Below, one piece after another: positions 8,186-17,246 of a stretch of 40,849 nt of DNA. This DNA is from Actinomycetospora sp. TBRC 11914. Lineage in GTDB: Bacteria; Actinomycetota; Actinomycetes; Mycobacteriales; Pseudonocardiaceae. The DNA lies in the NCBI RefSeq assembly GCF_012933465.1, contig NZ_JABBND010000034.1, positions 1 to 40,849 on the forward strand. The letters are read 5' to 3'. A program made the position numbers and the translations under genes. Numbering within the stretch: position 1 is the stretch's first letter; each line of letters starts with the position of its first letter. A model generated the notes under the pieces. That model did not search any database, had not been told where the DNA came from, and was given only the letters and a program-made list of their open reading frames with translations.

Positions 8186-8558
8186 CTCGTTCCCCCTCCC
8201 GTCGGGCCGCCCGGCCATCGTCGCACGGGGACCGGTGGGCGAGGAGATGGAGCGCACACCCTCGGACGTCCGACAATTGCTTGACGCACGCTGCCACGGA
8301 GAGAAAGCATCCAGGCGTCGATCATGCCCCCCGTGATCGACGACAGCCCGGTCGGTGTCCCCCCGCCGGCCGGGCCCTTCTCTCTGTGCGACCGGAGCGC
8401 GCCGGACGGGTGACGAGCCCCCGCTCCCGGCGCCGCCGGGACACGAAAGCCGCCCGTTCGCCGATCGGACCCCGTCGCGCCGGTCCGCCACGTGTGAACG
8501 CGCCCGCGACGGGAATTCTCGACGGGGCGGAGCGTGGTCTCGGCGATGAGGAGCGGGT
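8186..8558. other. Intergenic region with palindrome and hairpins, no gene
   Basis: 373 bp between divergent genes. It holds a perfect 12-bp palindrome TCGGACGTCCGA (8262-8273), a TTGACG (8281-8286) that could be a -35 element for the rightward genes, and a 9-bp stem around a 9-base loop (8316-8324 with 8334-8342). An imperfect pairing of GAGAGAAAG (about 8300) with CTTCTCTC (about 8378) encloses that stem. I do not recognise a known riboswitch or small RNA. Confidence 0.4.
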
Positions 8559-8861
8559 GTGGACGAGAGTCAGACGCTGCGGGATCTCGTCCGTAGCGCC
8601 CACGAGGCCCTCGCCGAGCTCGGCCGGGCCCGCGTGGCGTGCCCCGCGAACGTCGACCGCTTCGACTGGTCGGCGGACCTGCTCGACGAGCTCGCCCGCG
8701 TCGCCCTCGAGGTCGGCGAGGCCGCCGCCACGCTGGCGGGCGGCCGCGACGACACCGTCGACGCCCGCGCCCGGGAGCTCGCCACCGCGATCGTCCGACG
8801 CCGCAACGACGCCCTCATCCCGCTGCAGCTGCCGGCCCGCGCGGTCGTGTGCCGCACCTGA
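8559..8861 (+). CDS. Small helical protein of unknown function
   Basis: 100 residues from the GTG at 8559 (GATGAGGAGCGGGT upstream). The sequence is almost wholly helical: two long amphipathic helices ([40 protein letters not shown]) and a third ending in VVCRT. No known domain. It is followed 46 bp later by purU and may share its transcript. Confidence 0.6.
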   Translation: MDESQTLRDLVRSAHEALAELGRARVACPANVDRFDWSADLLDELARVALEVGEAAATLAGGRDDTVDARARELATAIVRRRNDALIPLQLPARAVVCRT

Positions 8862-8907
8862 CGCGTCGCGCGCGTCGCCCGGCCCCCGCGTCAGTACCCT
8901 CCGGCGC

Positions 8908-9771
8908 GTGACCGGCTCCCCGCCCGAGGACACCATCGGCCGCCTGCTCGTGCGCTGTCCCGACCGCCAGGGCATCGTCGCCGCCGTCGCGTCCTTCCTG
9001 TCCGCGTCCGGGGCGAACATCCTCTCGCTCGACCAGCACGCCACGGCCCGCAGCGGCGGCACCTACTTCCAGCGCACCGAGTTCTCCCTGCCGCACGGCA
9101 CCCTCGACCGGCTGCGCGCCGCGTTCGGCTCCGACGTCGCCCGCGGCTTCGGCATGGAGTTCAGCGTCACCGACGCCGCCGTCCCGAAGCGGATCGGGAT
9201 CATGGTGTCGCGGATCGACCACTGCCTGCTCGACCTGCTCTGGCGCACGCAGCGCGGCGAGCTCGACGTGTCGGTCGAGGTCGTGGTCTCCAACCACCCG
9301 GACCTCGCACCCGCCGTCGAGCCCTTCGGCGTCCCGTTCGTGCACGTCCCGGTCACCCCGGAGACCAAGTCCGAGGCCGAGGCCCGGCAGGCCGAGCTGC
9401 TGGCCGGCGTCGACCTCGTGGTGCTCGCCCGCTACATGCAGATCGTCTCGGGGACGCTACTGGGAGCGGTCGCCGCCCCGATGATCAACATCCACCACTC
9501 GTTCCTGCCGGCGTTCGTCGGGGCGGTGCCCTACCGGCGGGCCAAGGAGCGCGGCGTGAAGATCGTCGGCGCCACGGCGCACTACGTCACCGAGGACCTC
9601 GACGAGGGCCCGATCATCGAGCAGGACGTGATCCGGGTGAACCACCGGCACTCGACCGCCGACCTCACCCGGCTCGGGGCCGACGTCGAGCGCTCGGTCC
9701 TCTCCCGGGCCGTCCGCGCGCACTGCGAGGACCGCGTGATGCGGGACGGGAACACGACGATCGTCTTCTAG
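8908..9771 (+). CDS. purU: Formyltetrahydrofolate deformylase
   Basis: 287 residues from the GTG at 8908, the usual PurU length. Residues ~10-85 are an ACT-type regulatory domain ([29 protein letters not shown]). Residues ~95-287 are the formyl-transferase-like catalytic domain, with [26 protein letters not shown] (catalytic His) and [16 protein letters not shown] (catalytic Asp). PurU hydrolyses 10-formyl-THF to THF and formate, balancing one-carbon pools and feeding formate to purine synthesis. In E. coli the ACT domain senses Met/Gly. The gene stops at 9769-9771, where a palindromic repeat begins. Confidence 0.93.
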   Translation: MTGSPPEDTIGRLLVRCPDRQGIVAAVASFLSASGANILSLDQHATARSGGTYFQRTEFSLPHGTLDRLRAAFGSDVARGFGMEFSVTDAAVPKRIGIMVSRIDHCLLDLLWRTQRGELDVSVEVVVSNHPDLAPAVEPFGVPFVHVPVTPETKSEAEARQAELLAGVDLVVLARYMQIVSGTLLGAVAAPMINIHHSFLPAFVGAVPYRRAKERGVKIVGATAHYVTEDLDEGPIIEQDVIRVNHRHSTADLTRLGADVERSVLSRAVRAHCEDRVMRDGNTTIVF

Positions 9772-9827
9772 GTGGGCTTCGCCCCCGTGAGCACTTTCTG
9801 GTGCCATGACACCGGAAAGTGCACACG
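9769..9827. repeat. Palindromic intergenic repeat, copy 1
   Basis: It starts on the purU stop codon: TAGGTGGGCTTCGCCCCCG, then a 13-bp stem GCACTTTCTGGTG (9791-9803) pairing with CACCGGAAAGTGC (9810-9822) with one G-T pair and a 6-base loop. CGTG (9786) and CACG (9824) extend the stem past an A-A mismatch. A second copy with the same TAGGTGnGCTTCGC head and CGTGAGCA collar lies at 31809. It probably also terminates purU. Confidence 0.8.
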
Positions 9828-9843
9828 AGCGACGGAGTCGCAC

Positions 9844-10989
9844 ATGACGACAGCGCCGGGGACCTCGTGGCAGGGGCTCGGGGACCTGGCCGCGGGGGCG
9901 CTCGCCGACGACCTGCCCGGCCTCGTCGTCCTCGCGGCGCACGGCGGCGAGGTCCACGTCGAGGCCCGGGGGACGCTCGCGCTCGGCGGCGCGCCGGTCG
10001 CGCGGGACTCGCTCTTCCGGATCGCGTCGCTCACCAAGCCGATCGTCGCGGCCGCCGTCGGGACCCTCCTCGCCGACGGCCTGCTGTCCCTCGACGAGCC
10101 GGTGGACCGGCTGCTGCCCGAGCTCGCCGACCGGCGCGTCCTGCGCCGCCCGGACGCCGCCCTCGACGACACCGTGCCGGCCCACCGCCCGATCAGCGTC
10201 CGCGACGTGCTGACCTACACCTGCGGCTGGGGCCAGTCGGTGGAACTGTTCACCGCCGACCCGCCCTGGCCGATCGCCACCGCGATGGGCGCCGGGCGGC
10301 TGAACACCATGGGGCCGCCGCGGCCGGACGTGCCTCCGGAGCCCGACGCCTGGCTCGCCGAGCTGGCCGAGCTCCCCCTGATCGCGCAGCCCGGCGAGCG
10401 CTGGCTGTACAACACCAGCGGCCAGCTGCTCGGGGTCCTCGCCGCCCGGGCCGCCGACGAGCCGCTGCCCGACCTGCTGCGCTCCCGGATCCTGGCGCCG
10501 CTCGGCATGACCGACACCGCCTTCACCGGCGACCCGGCCCGGCTCGCGACCGCCTACGAGGCCGGCGCCGTCTGGGACGCGCCCGACGGCCGGTGGAGCG
10601 CGCCGCCGCGGTTCCCCGACGGGGCGGCCGGGCTCGTCTCGAGCGCCGACGACCTCCTCGCGTTCGCCCGGATGCTCCTCGACGACGGTGCCGGGGTCGT
10701 CCCGCCGGAGTACGTCGCCGCCATGACCGCCGACCAGCTCACGCCGGCGCAGCGGGCCGGGTCGGGGTTCCTCGACGACGGGACGAGCTGGGGCTACGGG
10801 GTGTCGGTGACCATCACGGGCCAGCGCGCCGGTGCGTTCGGCTGGGCCGGTGGGCTCGGGACCACCTGGCACGTCGATCCGGCGCGCGACCTCGTCGTCG
10901 TGACGCTGACCCAGCGGCTCCTCGCCTCGCCCGACGACTTCGCCCTCCACGCCGCGGTCGTCGACGCGGCCGACGCCGCCGTGGGGTGA
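9844..10989 (+). CDS. Serine hydrolase, beta-lactamase/class C fold
   Basis: 381 residues from the ATG at 9844, with GGAGTCGCAC upstream. It has the beta-lactamase-family nucleophile motif S62-L-T-K65 and the Y189-N190-T191 motif, and near the C-terminus a GWAGGLGTTW stretch in the place of the KTG/HTG motif. No signal peptide is seen, so it is probably cytosolic and an esterase or peptidase-like member rather than an antibiotic-resistance enzyme. The first 16 codons after the repeat (9772-9840) are open but lie in the palindrome and are not taken as coding. Confidence 0.85.
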   Translation: MTTAPGTSWQGLGDLAAGALADDLPGLVVLAAHGGEVHVEARGTLALGGAPVARDSLFRIASLTKPIVAAAVGTLLADGLLSLDEPVDRLLPELADRRVLRRPDAALDDTVPAHRPISVRDVLTYTCGWGQSVELFTADPPWPIATAMGAGRLNTMGPPRPDVPPEPDAWLAELAELPLIAQPGERWLYNTSGQLLGVLAARAADEPLPDLLRSRILAPLGMTDTAFTGDPARLATAYEAGAVWDAPDGRWSAPPRFPDGAAGLVSSADDLLAFARMLLDDGAGVVPPEYVAAMTADQLTPAQRAGSGFLDDGTSWGYGVSVTITGQRAGAFGWAGGLGTTWHVDPARDLVVVTLTQRLLASPDDFALHAAVVDAADAAVG

Positions 10990-11009
10990 GACGGGGCAGG
11001 ATCGGTGGG

Positions 11010-12029
11010 GTGCACATCGTGGACTGGTCCGGGGACGGCCCGGCGGTGGTGCTGCTCGACCAGCGCGCGCTGCCGCAGGCCACCGAGTACCTGCACCTGA
11101 CGACGGTGGACGGGGTCGTCGACGCCGTCCGGACGCTCGCCGTGCGGGGCGCGCCGAACCTCGGCGTCGCGGGCGCGTTCGGCGCGGCGCTGGCCGCGCA
11201 CCTCCACCCCGGCGACCCGGCGGCGGCGCGCGCCGAGGCCGACCGGGTGGCCCGCGCGCGCCCGACGGCGGTGCCGCTCGCCCTCGGCGTGCGACGCGCG
11301 CTGACCCGGCTCGCCGACGGGCCGGCCGCCGTCCTGGCCGAGGCCCGGGCCGTCGCCGCCGACGGTGCCCGGGTGAACGCGGCCGCCACCACCCGGGCCG
11401 CCGACCTGCTCCAGGCGCTGTGCCCGGCCCGGCCGGTCCGGCTGTTGACGGTCTGCAACACCGGGGAGCTCGCCTGCGGCGAGGGCGGCAGCGCGCTCGG
11501 CGCGGCGCTGCGGCTGCACGAGCGGGGCGCCCTGGCCGAGGTGCTGGCCTGCGAGACGCGGCCGCTGCTGCAGGGCGCGCGGCTCACCGTCTGGGAGCTC
11601 GCACGCGCGGGGGTGCCGCACCGGCTCTGCGTCGACTCCGCCGGGCCCGCCGCGATCGCGACCGGCCGGGTGGACGCGGTCGTCGTCGGCGCCGACCGGA
11701 TCGCGGCCGACGGCGACGTCGCGAACAAGATCGGCACCTACATGCTGGCCTGCGCCGCCGCCCGCTCCGGCGTGCCGTTCGTCGTCGTCGCCCCCGAGGA
11801 GACGATCGACCCGACGACGCCGACCGGTGCGGACATCGTCGTGGAGGAGCGGGGCGCCGACGAGGTGCTCGGGTTCGGCGGGGCGACGACGACGCTGCCG
11901 GGCACGCCGGTCTTCAACCCCGCCTTCGACGTCACGCCGGCCGCGCTGGTGACGGCGATCGTCACCGAGGAGCGGGCGTGGGAGCAGGCGGTCACCACGT
12001 CTGGCGCGGCGGCACCGTCCCGGCGTTGA
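11010..12029 (+). CDS. mtnA: Methylthioribose-1-phosphate isomerase
   Basis: 339 residues from the GTG at 11010. Signature stretches are RGAPNLGVAGAFG (46-58), VCNTGELACGEGGSALGA (148-165) with catalytic C149, ETRPLLQGARLTVWEL (182-197) and VVVGADRIAADGDVANKIGTY (225-244) with catalytic D229. MtnA converts 5-methylthioribose-1-phosphate to methylthioribulose-1-phosphate in methionine salvage. No other salvage gene lies nearby. It starts 20 bp after the serine hydrolase. Its last 38 bases overlap the 3' end of the convergent TM2 gene. Confidence 0.92.
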   Translation: MHIVDWSGDGPAVVLLDQRALPQATEYLHLTTVDGVVDAVRTLAVRGAPNLGVAGAFGAALAAHLHPGDPAAARAEADRVARARPTAVPLALGVRRALTRLADGPAAVLAEARAVAADGARVNAAATTRAADLLQALCPARPVRLLTVCNTGELACGEGGSALGAALRLHERGALAEVLACETRPLLQGARLTVWELARAGVPHRLCVDSAGPAAIATGRVDAVVVGADRIAADGDVANKIGTYMLACAAARSGVPFVVVAPEETIDPTTPTGADIVVEERGADEVLGFGGATTTLPGTPVFNPAFDVTPAALVTAIVTEERAWEQAVTTSGAAAPSRR

Positions 12030-12510
12030 TCTGGGCGGTGAGGTTCGAGACCCAGATGCAGCAGCCGATCACCGCGCCGAGCCAGACGAGGAAGCCGAGC
12101 GGCGCGAAGATGACGAACAGCAGGAAGCCCAGCACGACGTGGGCGCCCATGAGCGCGAGCCCGGTGCCGACCCGGTCGAGGTAGAGGTGCCCGGCGCCGA
12201 TCCACAGGAGCGTGAGCAGGACGGCGACGCCCGAGGACTTCACCGGCCGCACCGCGTAGGGCGCCGGCTGGTACGGGACCGGCTGGTGGGGCACGGCGCC
12301 GTAGGGCATCGGCTGCGGGGGCATCGCCTGGTACGGCGCCTGATGGGGCGTCCAGTAGGGAGCCTGGTACGGCGTCTGGTGGGGCGCTTGGTGGGGCGGC
12401 TGCGGGAACCCCGGGACCGCGCCGTAGGGCGAGCAGCGCGGGCAGGGCGTGCCCGCGGCGGGCAGCGAGGCGGTGCAGGTGGGGCAGATCGCCCCGGCGG
12501 TCTCGGTCAT
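11992..12510 (-). CDS. TM2 domain protein with zinc-ribbon head
   Basis: 172 residues from the ATG at 12510 (GGGGGAGCC upstream). Residues ~9-27 hold a two-pair cysteine ribbon (CPTC, CPRC). Residues ~28-90 are a Pro/Tyr/Gln-rich repeat region (HQAPYQ, TPYQAPY units). The C-terminus is a TM2 module: two membrane helices around a short loop with the usual GAGHLYLDRVGTGL motif. Such proteins sit in the cytoplasmic membrane and their roles are largely unknown. Its 3' end overlaps mtnA by 38 bp on the other strand. Confidence 0.85.
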   Translation of the reverse strand: MTETAGAICPTCTASLPAAGTPCPRCSPYGAVPGFPQPPHQAPHQTPYQAPYWTPHQAPYQAMPPQPMPYGAVPHQPVPYQPAPYAVRPVKSSGVAVLLTLLWIGAGHLYLDRVGTGLALMGAHVVLGFLLFVIFAPLGFLVWLGAVIGCCIWVSNLTAQINAGTVPPRQTW

Positions 12511-12701
12511 GGCTCCCCCGACGTCCCCGACGCCGGGCTCGGCGTCTGCCCACTGCATCGTCGGGCCCGTCTGACCGTTACGTCCACCCCGCGCCCAGCG
12601 GCTCATCCCCCGGAGGTGATGCCGGGCCGCCGGCGCCGCTGCCACCGTCGGGCTCGCGGCCGGCGCCACGCACGCCGGCCACGCGCCGGAAGGAGGCCGC
12701 C

Positions 12702-13670
12702 GTGCCGCGCAGTGAGCTCCTCGTCGTGATCAACTCGTTCGGCCTGCTGTTCGCGATCGCGAACTCGTTCACCCTCGGCCTGCGGATCGAGGTGGGCCGG
12801 GTCCTGGCGCACTTCTTCGCGAACTGGCGCCTGGCGACCTGGGTGCTGGTGATCAACTTCGTCGTCCTCCCGGCGCTCATCGTCGGCTTCGCCGTGATCG
12901 CCCCGATGCAGCCCGACATCAAGATCGGCTACTGCGTCGTCGCGCTGGCCGCCGGCGCGCCCTTCGCCCCGGCCATCACCCGCCTCGCGAAGGGCGACGC
13001 GGCCCTCTCGACGGCCCTGTTCCTCGTGATGATGGTGGTGACGGTCGTCGTCGTGCCCCTCCTGCTGCCCCTCGCCGTCCGTGCCGTGGCACCCGGCGTG
13101 CCGCCCGTGGGCGCCTGGGACCTCGCGTGGCCGCTGCTCGCGTTCGTGGTCGCACCGCTGCTCATCGGCTGCCTCGTACGCCTGCGCTACGCGGAGGAGG
13201 TGTCCGGTTGGGCGCGTCCGCTGCTCGTCGTCCAGCTCGTCGCCCTGGTCCTGTACGTGAACCTCTTCATCTTCGCGTTCTCGGACCTCTTCAAGGGCGT
13301 GTGGTGGGGCGCCTACGCCGCGGCCCTCGCGGTCCCGGTCCTGGGCATCGCCCTCGGCAGCGTCCTCACCCTCCGGAACCGGGAGAGCCGGCACGCGTCG
13401 GTGATCACGACCGCGCAGCGCAGCATCACCGGCGCCATCGTCGTGACGATCTTCGGCTACACCCAGCCGCTCGCCAACGTGTCGGTGACGGTCATCAACA
13501 CCATCGGCATCCTCCTGCTGTTGTTCCTCGCCCTCGAGTGGCGGCGGGCCCGTCCCGACGACGGGTCCGGGGCGGCGGCCTCGAGCGTCCCGGCCCCGCG
13601 GCACAGTGCCGAGCCACCGGCGCCGGCGCCGCGTCCTGTCGTCCAGGAGCCGTCGCGGACGCAGTCCTGA
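12702..13670 (+). CDS. Bile acid:sodium symporter (BASS)-like transporter
   Basis: 322 residues from the GTG at 12702, preceded by an ideal GGAAGGAGG five bases away. About nine to ten membrane helices span residues 6-285, with the charged tail (RPDDGSGAAASS...) in the cytoplasm. Family-like stretches include the AAGAPFAPAITRLAKGDAAL region and the NRESRHASVITTAQRSITGA segment, matching the conserved sodium-binding crossing region of BASS carriers. The substrate is unknown. It is probably a sodium-driven organic anion carrier. Confidence 0.8.
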   Translation: MPRSELLVVINSFGLLFAIANSFTLGLRIEVGRVLAHFFANWRLATWVLVINFVVLPALIVGFAVIAPMQPDIKIGYCVVALAAGAPFAPAITRLAKGDAALSTALFLVMMVVTVVVVPLLLPLAVRAVAPGVPPVGAWDLAWPLLAFVVAPLLIGCLVRLRYAEEVSGWARPLLVVQLVALVLYVNLFIFAFSDLFKGVWWGAYAAALAVPVLGIALGSVLTLRNRESRHASVITTAQRSITGAIVVTIFGYTQPLANVSVTVINTIGILLLLFLALEWRRARPDDGSGAAASSVPAPRHSAEPPAPAPRPVVQEPSRTQS

Positions 13671-13688
13671 GCACCGTCACCTGCAGGG

Positions 13689-15107
13689 TCACTCCCCGTG
13701 CGGGGTCGCGCCCGGAGCCGGCTCCGGCGGGTCCGCCGCTCTCGCCGCGGCGGCGCGGGCCTGCCGGCGCGTCGTCAGGACGTACTTCACGCCCTCCATG
13801 GTGAGGAAGGCTGTGACGACGGCGATGAGGACCGGTGCGGTCTGCAGGGCTCCGACCTGCGTCAGGAACGCCGCCATCAGGACCATGGCGAAGGGGGCGG
13901 CGACCACGGCGCCGGGCACGGCGGCGAGCAGGCAGCTGAACGCCAGTCCCAGCGGCACGCCCGGGATGACCTGGTGGACGAGGATCCCGCCCGCTCCCCC
14001 GATGAAGAGCGACGGGAAGATGGGGCCGCCCACGAAGCCGCTGCCCTGGCTGACGGCGAAGGTGAGCATCTTCGCGACGAGCGTGGCGATGAGCAGGCCC
14101 AGCCCGAGGGTTCCCGCGCCACCGAGCATGGTCTTGAGCTGGTCGGCGCCGCTGAACATCGTCAACGGCAGGGCCACGCCGACGACCCCGAAGATCACCC
14201 CGCCCAGCACAGGCTTGGCGATGTCGGGGACCCTCAGCCGGCCGAACAGCCGGGCGGCCCCGGCGATGGCGCCCGCCAGCAGGGTCACCAGCACGGCCGC
14301 GAACAGCCCGAGGGGGATCGCCGCGAGGAGGTACCAGTCCTCGAACTCGTACTGCGGCACCGCGTAGTCGCCCGCGAACACCGCGCCGGCGATGGCGAAG
14401 TAGATGGCGAACGAGACGCTGGAGGCCACGATCTGCGCGGCGAGGGCCTTGGTGAACCGCTGCCCGCCGGGCCGGGCGACCTCCATGATCAGCATCACCA
14501 CGATGACGGGGCTCGAGAACAGCCCGCCGTAGGCGCCCGCGAAGCCGGCCAGGGTGTCGACCTGGGCATCCGAGGTCGTGAGCCCGCGCCGTCGGGCGAG
14601 CCAGCTGCCCGCCCCGCCACCCATCGTCCCCAGGGCCTTCTCCGGGCCGAGGCTGGCTCCGCCGATGAGCGACACGAGGGACACGGCCGCGATCCCCGGC
14701 ACCAGACCCGGGTCGACGTGCCCGGTCTGCAGGTCGTCGAACAAGCCGGGGGTCTTCCAGGGCAGCCGGGTGAGGCGGCGCACCAGCCCGACGGCGGCAC
14801 CCGCCGCCGCGGCGACCGCCACCCACCACCAGTGCCCGCCGAGCCAGCCCGGGTCGGCGTCGCTGTACCACGTACCCCCGAAGGTGATCGCCCCGACGAA
14901 GACCAGCGCGGCGAACGCGCCGAACACCCCCAGGGCGACCGCGTACCCCAGCAGGACCCAGAACTCCCGCTTGTGGATGGCCGGCGGGTCGGTGGCCGGC
15001 TCCGGCGACGCGGTCACGACGTGGACCTCGGGGGCGCCTGCCCCGAGCCCGGGAGCCGGATCTCCCGACGCGGGCGACGTCCTGCGCACCCTCCGGTCAT
15101 CGGCCAC
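13689..15107 (-). CDS. ClC-type chloride channel/ion channel protein
   Basis: 472 residues from the GTG at 15107 (CGGGAGAGCTG upstream). Roughly ten membrane segments. The ClC anion-pathway motifs are present in altered form: GASLGPEKAL at 150-159 in place of GREGP, and GGPIFPSLFIGG in place of the GGxFxP motif. The position of the gating glutamate (E148 in E. coli ClC-ec1) is Leu here, so proton coupling is unlikely if the alignment is right. A 45-residue Pro-rich N-terminal extension precedes the first helix. It lies downstream of the antiporter at 15211-16971 on the same strand, so the two may form an ion-homeostasis unit. Confidence 0.85.
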   Translation of the reverse strand: MADDRRVRRTSPASGDPAPGLGAGAPEVHVVTASPEPATDPPAIHKREFWVLLGYAVALGVFGAFAALVFVGAITFGGTWYSDADPGWLGGHWWWVAVAAAAGAAVGLVRRLTRLPWKTPGLFDDLQTGHVDPGLVPGIAAVSLVSLIGGASLGPEKALGTMGGGAGSWLARRRGLTTSDAQVDTLAGFAGAYGGLFSSPVIVVMLIMEVARPGGQRFTKALAAQIVASSVSFAIYFAIAGAVFAGDYAVPQYEFEDWYLLAAIPLGLFAAVLVTLLAGAIAGAARLFGRLRVPDIAKPVLGGVIFGVVGVALPLTMFSGADQLKTMLGGAGTLGLGLLIATLVAKMLTFAVSQGSGFVGGPIFPSLFIGGAGGILVHQVIPGVPLGLAFSCLLAAVPGAVVAAPFAMVLMAAFLTQVGALQTAPVLIAVVTAFLTMEGVKYVLTTRRQARAAAARAADPPEPAPGATPHGE

Positions 15108-15210
15108 CAGCTCTCCCGAGCCGGGATCCCCTCGGTCCGGCCCGCCACCCGTCCATCCCCGGCAGGCTCGGGCCGCTCGACGACCGGCGCATCACCCGCT
15201 CCGGGTGACG

Positions 15211-16971
15211 TCACGACGGTCTCCCGTCTCCGGACGGGTCCAGCAGGACGAGGGTGTCGCCCCGCTCGGGGTCGGGGGAGCGAGAACCCGTGGCCGGGAT
15301 CAGGGTGCCTGCGGCGTTGATGAGGAACAGCAGGTCGGTGGCCGGGGGGACCTCGCCGTCGGCGGGTCGGGTGGTGATGCGGGCGCCGCTGTCGTAGCGG
15401 TCGGACAGGACCGGGCCGGTGAGCGGCGGGCCGAACAGGGTGTCGCCAGGGACGTCGAGGTTCCTCTCGTCGGGACTCGGTGCCAGTCGGTAGACCGGGG
15501 TGTCCGAGTTGCCGGCGACGGTGGTGGCGGCCAGGGCGTTGAAGTGGTCCTCGTCGGTGAGCAGGAGGATCGCGGTGACGCCGTCGAGTTCGGTGCCGTC
15601 GCGGACCGCCGAGACGATCTGCTCGCCGGGGGCCACCTCGAGGGATGCTCGGTCGATCTCGGTGCGCTGGTCGGGCGAGGGGGCCCACATCAGGACCTCC
15701 AGTCCGGAGGCCTTGAGGGCACGGGCCAGGTCGATCACCCACGGGTCACCGCCGACGAGCAGCGGGCGGCTGCGGGTGGGCCGGCTGACCCCGAGCCGGC
15801 GCGCCACCGGGACCGCGGTCAGGCCGTACACCGCGACGGTCGCGACGATGACCAGGAAGGTGACGGGCAGGATCTCCGACGCACCGCCGACTCCGGCTGC
15901 GGCGAGCGAAGCGGCGAAGGTCGAGGCGGTGGCCGCGGCGACGATGCCCCGCGGCGCCATCCAGCCGGTGAAGGCTCGTTCCCCTCGGGTCAGTTCGGTC
16001 CCGAGGGTGGCGAGGAACGCCACCAGCGGGCGGGCCACCAGCACCAGCACGGCCACCAGAGCGAGGGTGGGCAGCAGCAGGTTCTGCAGCGAGGCCGGGG
16101 TGACGGTGGCCGAGATGGACACGAACAGCACCCCGATGATCAGCTGCACCAGGGTCTCGAAGAACGGGCGGCGGGCCGGGATGTCGAACATCCGCAGGTT
16201 GGTGACCGCGAGCCCCATCAGGACCGCGGCGATGAGCCCGGTGTCGTCGCGCAGGATGTCGCAGCCGGCCGCGACGCCGAGCACGCAGGCGAGCTGGGCG
16301 GCCGTGCCGAGCACGTCGTCGAGCTGGAGCTTGCACAGGCACAGCCAGAGCACCGCGACGCCGATCGCAGCGCCGCCCCCGCCGATGGCCAGGGACAGGA
16401 AGAAGTCCGCGATGGGGTGGCCGAGGCCGCCGCGAGTGCTGGCCAGCACCGCGTGGAAGACCACCGCGCCCAGGATGCCGCCGACCGGGTCGATCAGCGA
16501 TCCCTCCCAGGACAGGATCCGCTGGAGGCGGTCGGTCGGCCGCACGAATCGCAGCAGCGGACCCACCACCGTCGGCCCCGACACCACCAGGATCGCCCCG
16601 GTCATCGCGGCGGCGCCGGCCGACATGCCCAGCAGCGGGGCCGCCAGCACCGCCGCGAACGCCATCGTGATCGGCACCCCCCAGGTCACCAGACGGGGCA
16701 CGACGCGGCGGGCACGGCCGCGCACCGCGCCCCACTCCAGTCCCAGGCCGGAGTCGTAGAGGATCACCGCGACCGCGAGCGAGACCAACGGCTGGAACGC
16801 CGCGCCCAGCAGGTGCTCCGGGTTGACGTCGGGCGTCAGCGCCCCGGCGACGAAGCCCGCCGGGAGCAGGAGGATCAGGGCCGGGATGCGCAGCCGGCCG
16901 GCCACCACCTGCGAGCCCACCGCGAGCACGACGATCAGGCCGATCCCGAGCAGGACCTGGTCGGTGCTCAT
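15211..16971 (-). CDS. Cation:proton antiporter (CPA1-like) with TrkA-N-type tail
   Basis: 586 residues from the ATG at 16971 (GGGGAGGCG upstream). Residues ~5-395 contain about twelve membrane helices, with the CPA1-type SWEGSLIDPVGGILGAVVF segment holding the ion-binding Asp. Residues ~400-500 read as a Rossmann-like TrkA-N domain (LLVGGDPWVIDLARALKASG, VTAILLLTDEDHFNALAA), and the rest is a small C-terminal domain. It should exchange Na+ or K+ for protons across the cytoplasmic membrane, with nucleotide- or ligand-controlled gating through the tail. The ClC gene follows about 100 bp later. Confidence 0.88.
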   Translation of the reverse strand: MSTDQVLLGIGLIVVLAVGSQVVAGRLRIPALILLLPAGFVAGALTPDVNPEHLLGAAFQPLVSLAVAVILYDSGLGLEWGAVRGRARRVVPRLVTWGVPITMAFAAVLAAPLLGMSAGAAAMTGAILVVSGPTVVGPLLRFVRPTDRLQRILSWEGSLIDPVGGILGAVVFHAVLASTRGGLGHPIADFFLSLAIGGGGAAIGVAVLWLCLCKLQLDDVLGTAAQLACVLGVAAGCDILRDDTGLIAAVLMGLAVTNLRMFDIPARRPFFETLVQLIIGVLFVSISATVTPASLQNLLLPTLALVAVLVLVARPLVAFLATLGTELTRGERAFTGWMAPRGIVAAATASTFAASLAAAGVGGASEILPVTFLVIVATVAVYGLTAVPVARRLGVSRPTRSRPLLVGGDPWVIDLARALKASGLEVLMWAPSPDQRTEIDRASLEVAPGEQIVSAVRDGTELDGVTAILLLTDEDHFNALAATTVAGNSDTPVYRLAPSPDERNLDVPGDTLFGPPLTGPVLSDRYDSGARITTRPADGEVPPATDLLFLINAAGTLIPATGSRSPDPERGDTLVLLDPSGDGRPS

Positions 16972-17246
16972 CGCCTCCCCCTGTCACCGGTCGAGGAGCA
17001 TCGGAAGCTCGGGGGCGGCGGATGGGTGACCGCCCGCCGCCGGAGGCGTCCTGGGCGCCGACCCGTCCACGATGGCGACCTCGACCGACGACGACCAAGG
17101 GCCGTTCGTCCCCTGAACGCGGGCCTCAGGGTGGCGTGACCGGGCGATCCCGCGGGCGGTGGGGCGGGCGGTGTTGCGGTGCGACGGGCCGGGGTCGACC
17201 TTCGTCGACGACGCTCACACGTCCCGCGAACGCTGGGAGTCCCGGC

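Noticed and set aside
8186..8558. c-di-AMP or folate riboswitch upstream of purU
   Set aside because: The consensus core sequences I know for these classes are absent.
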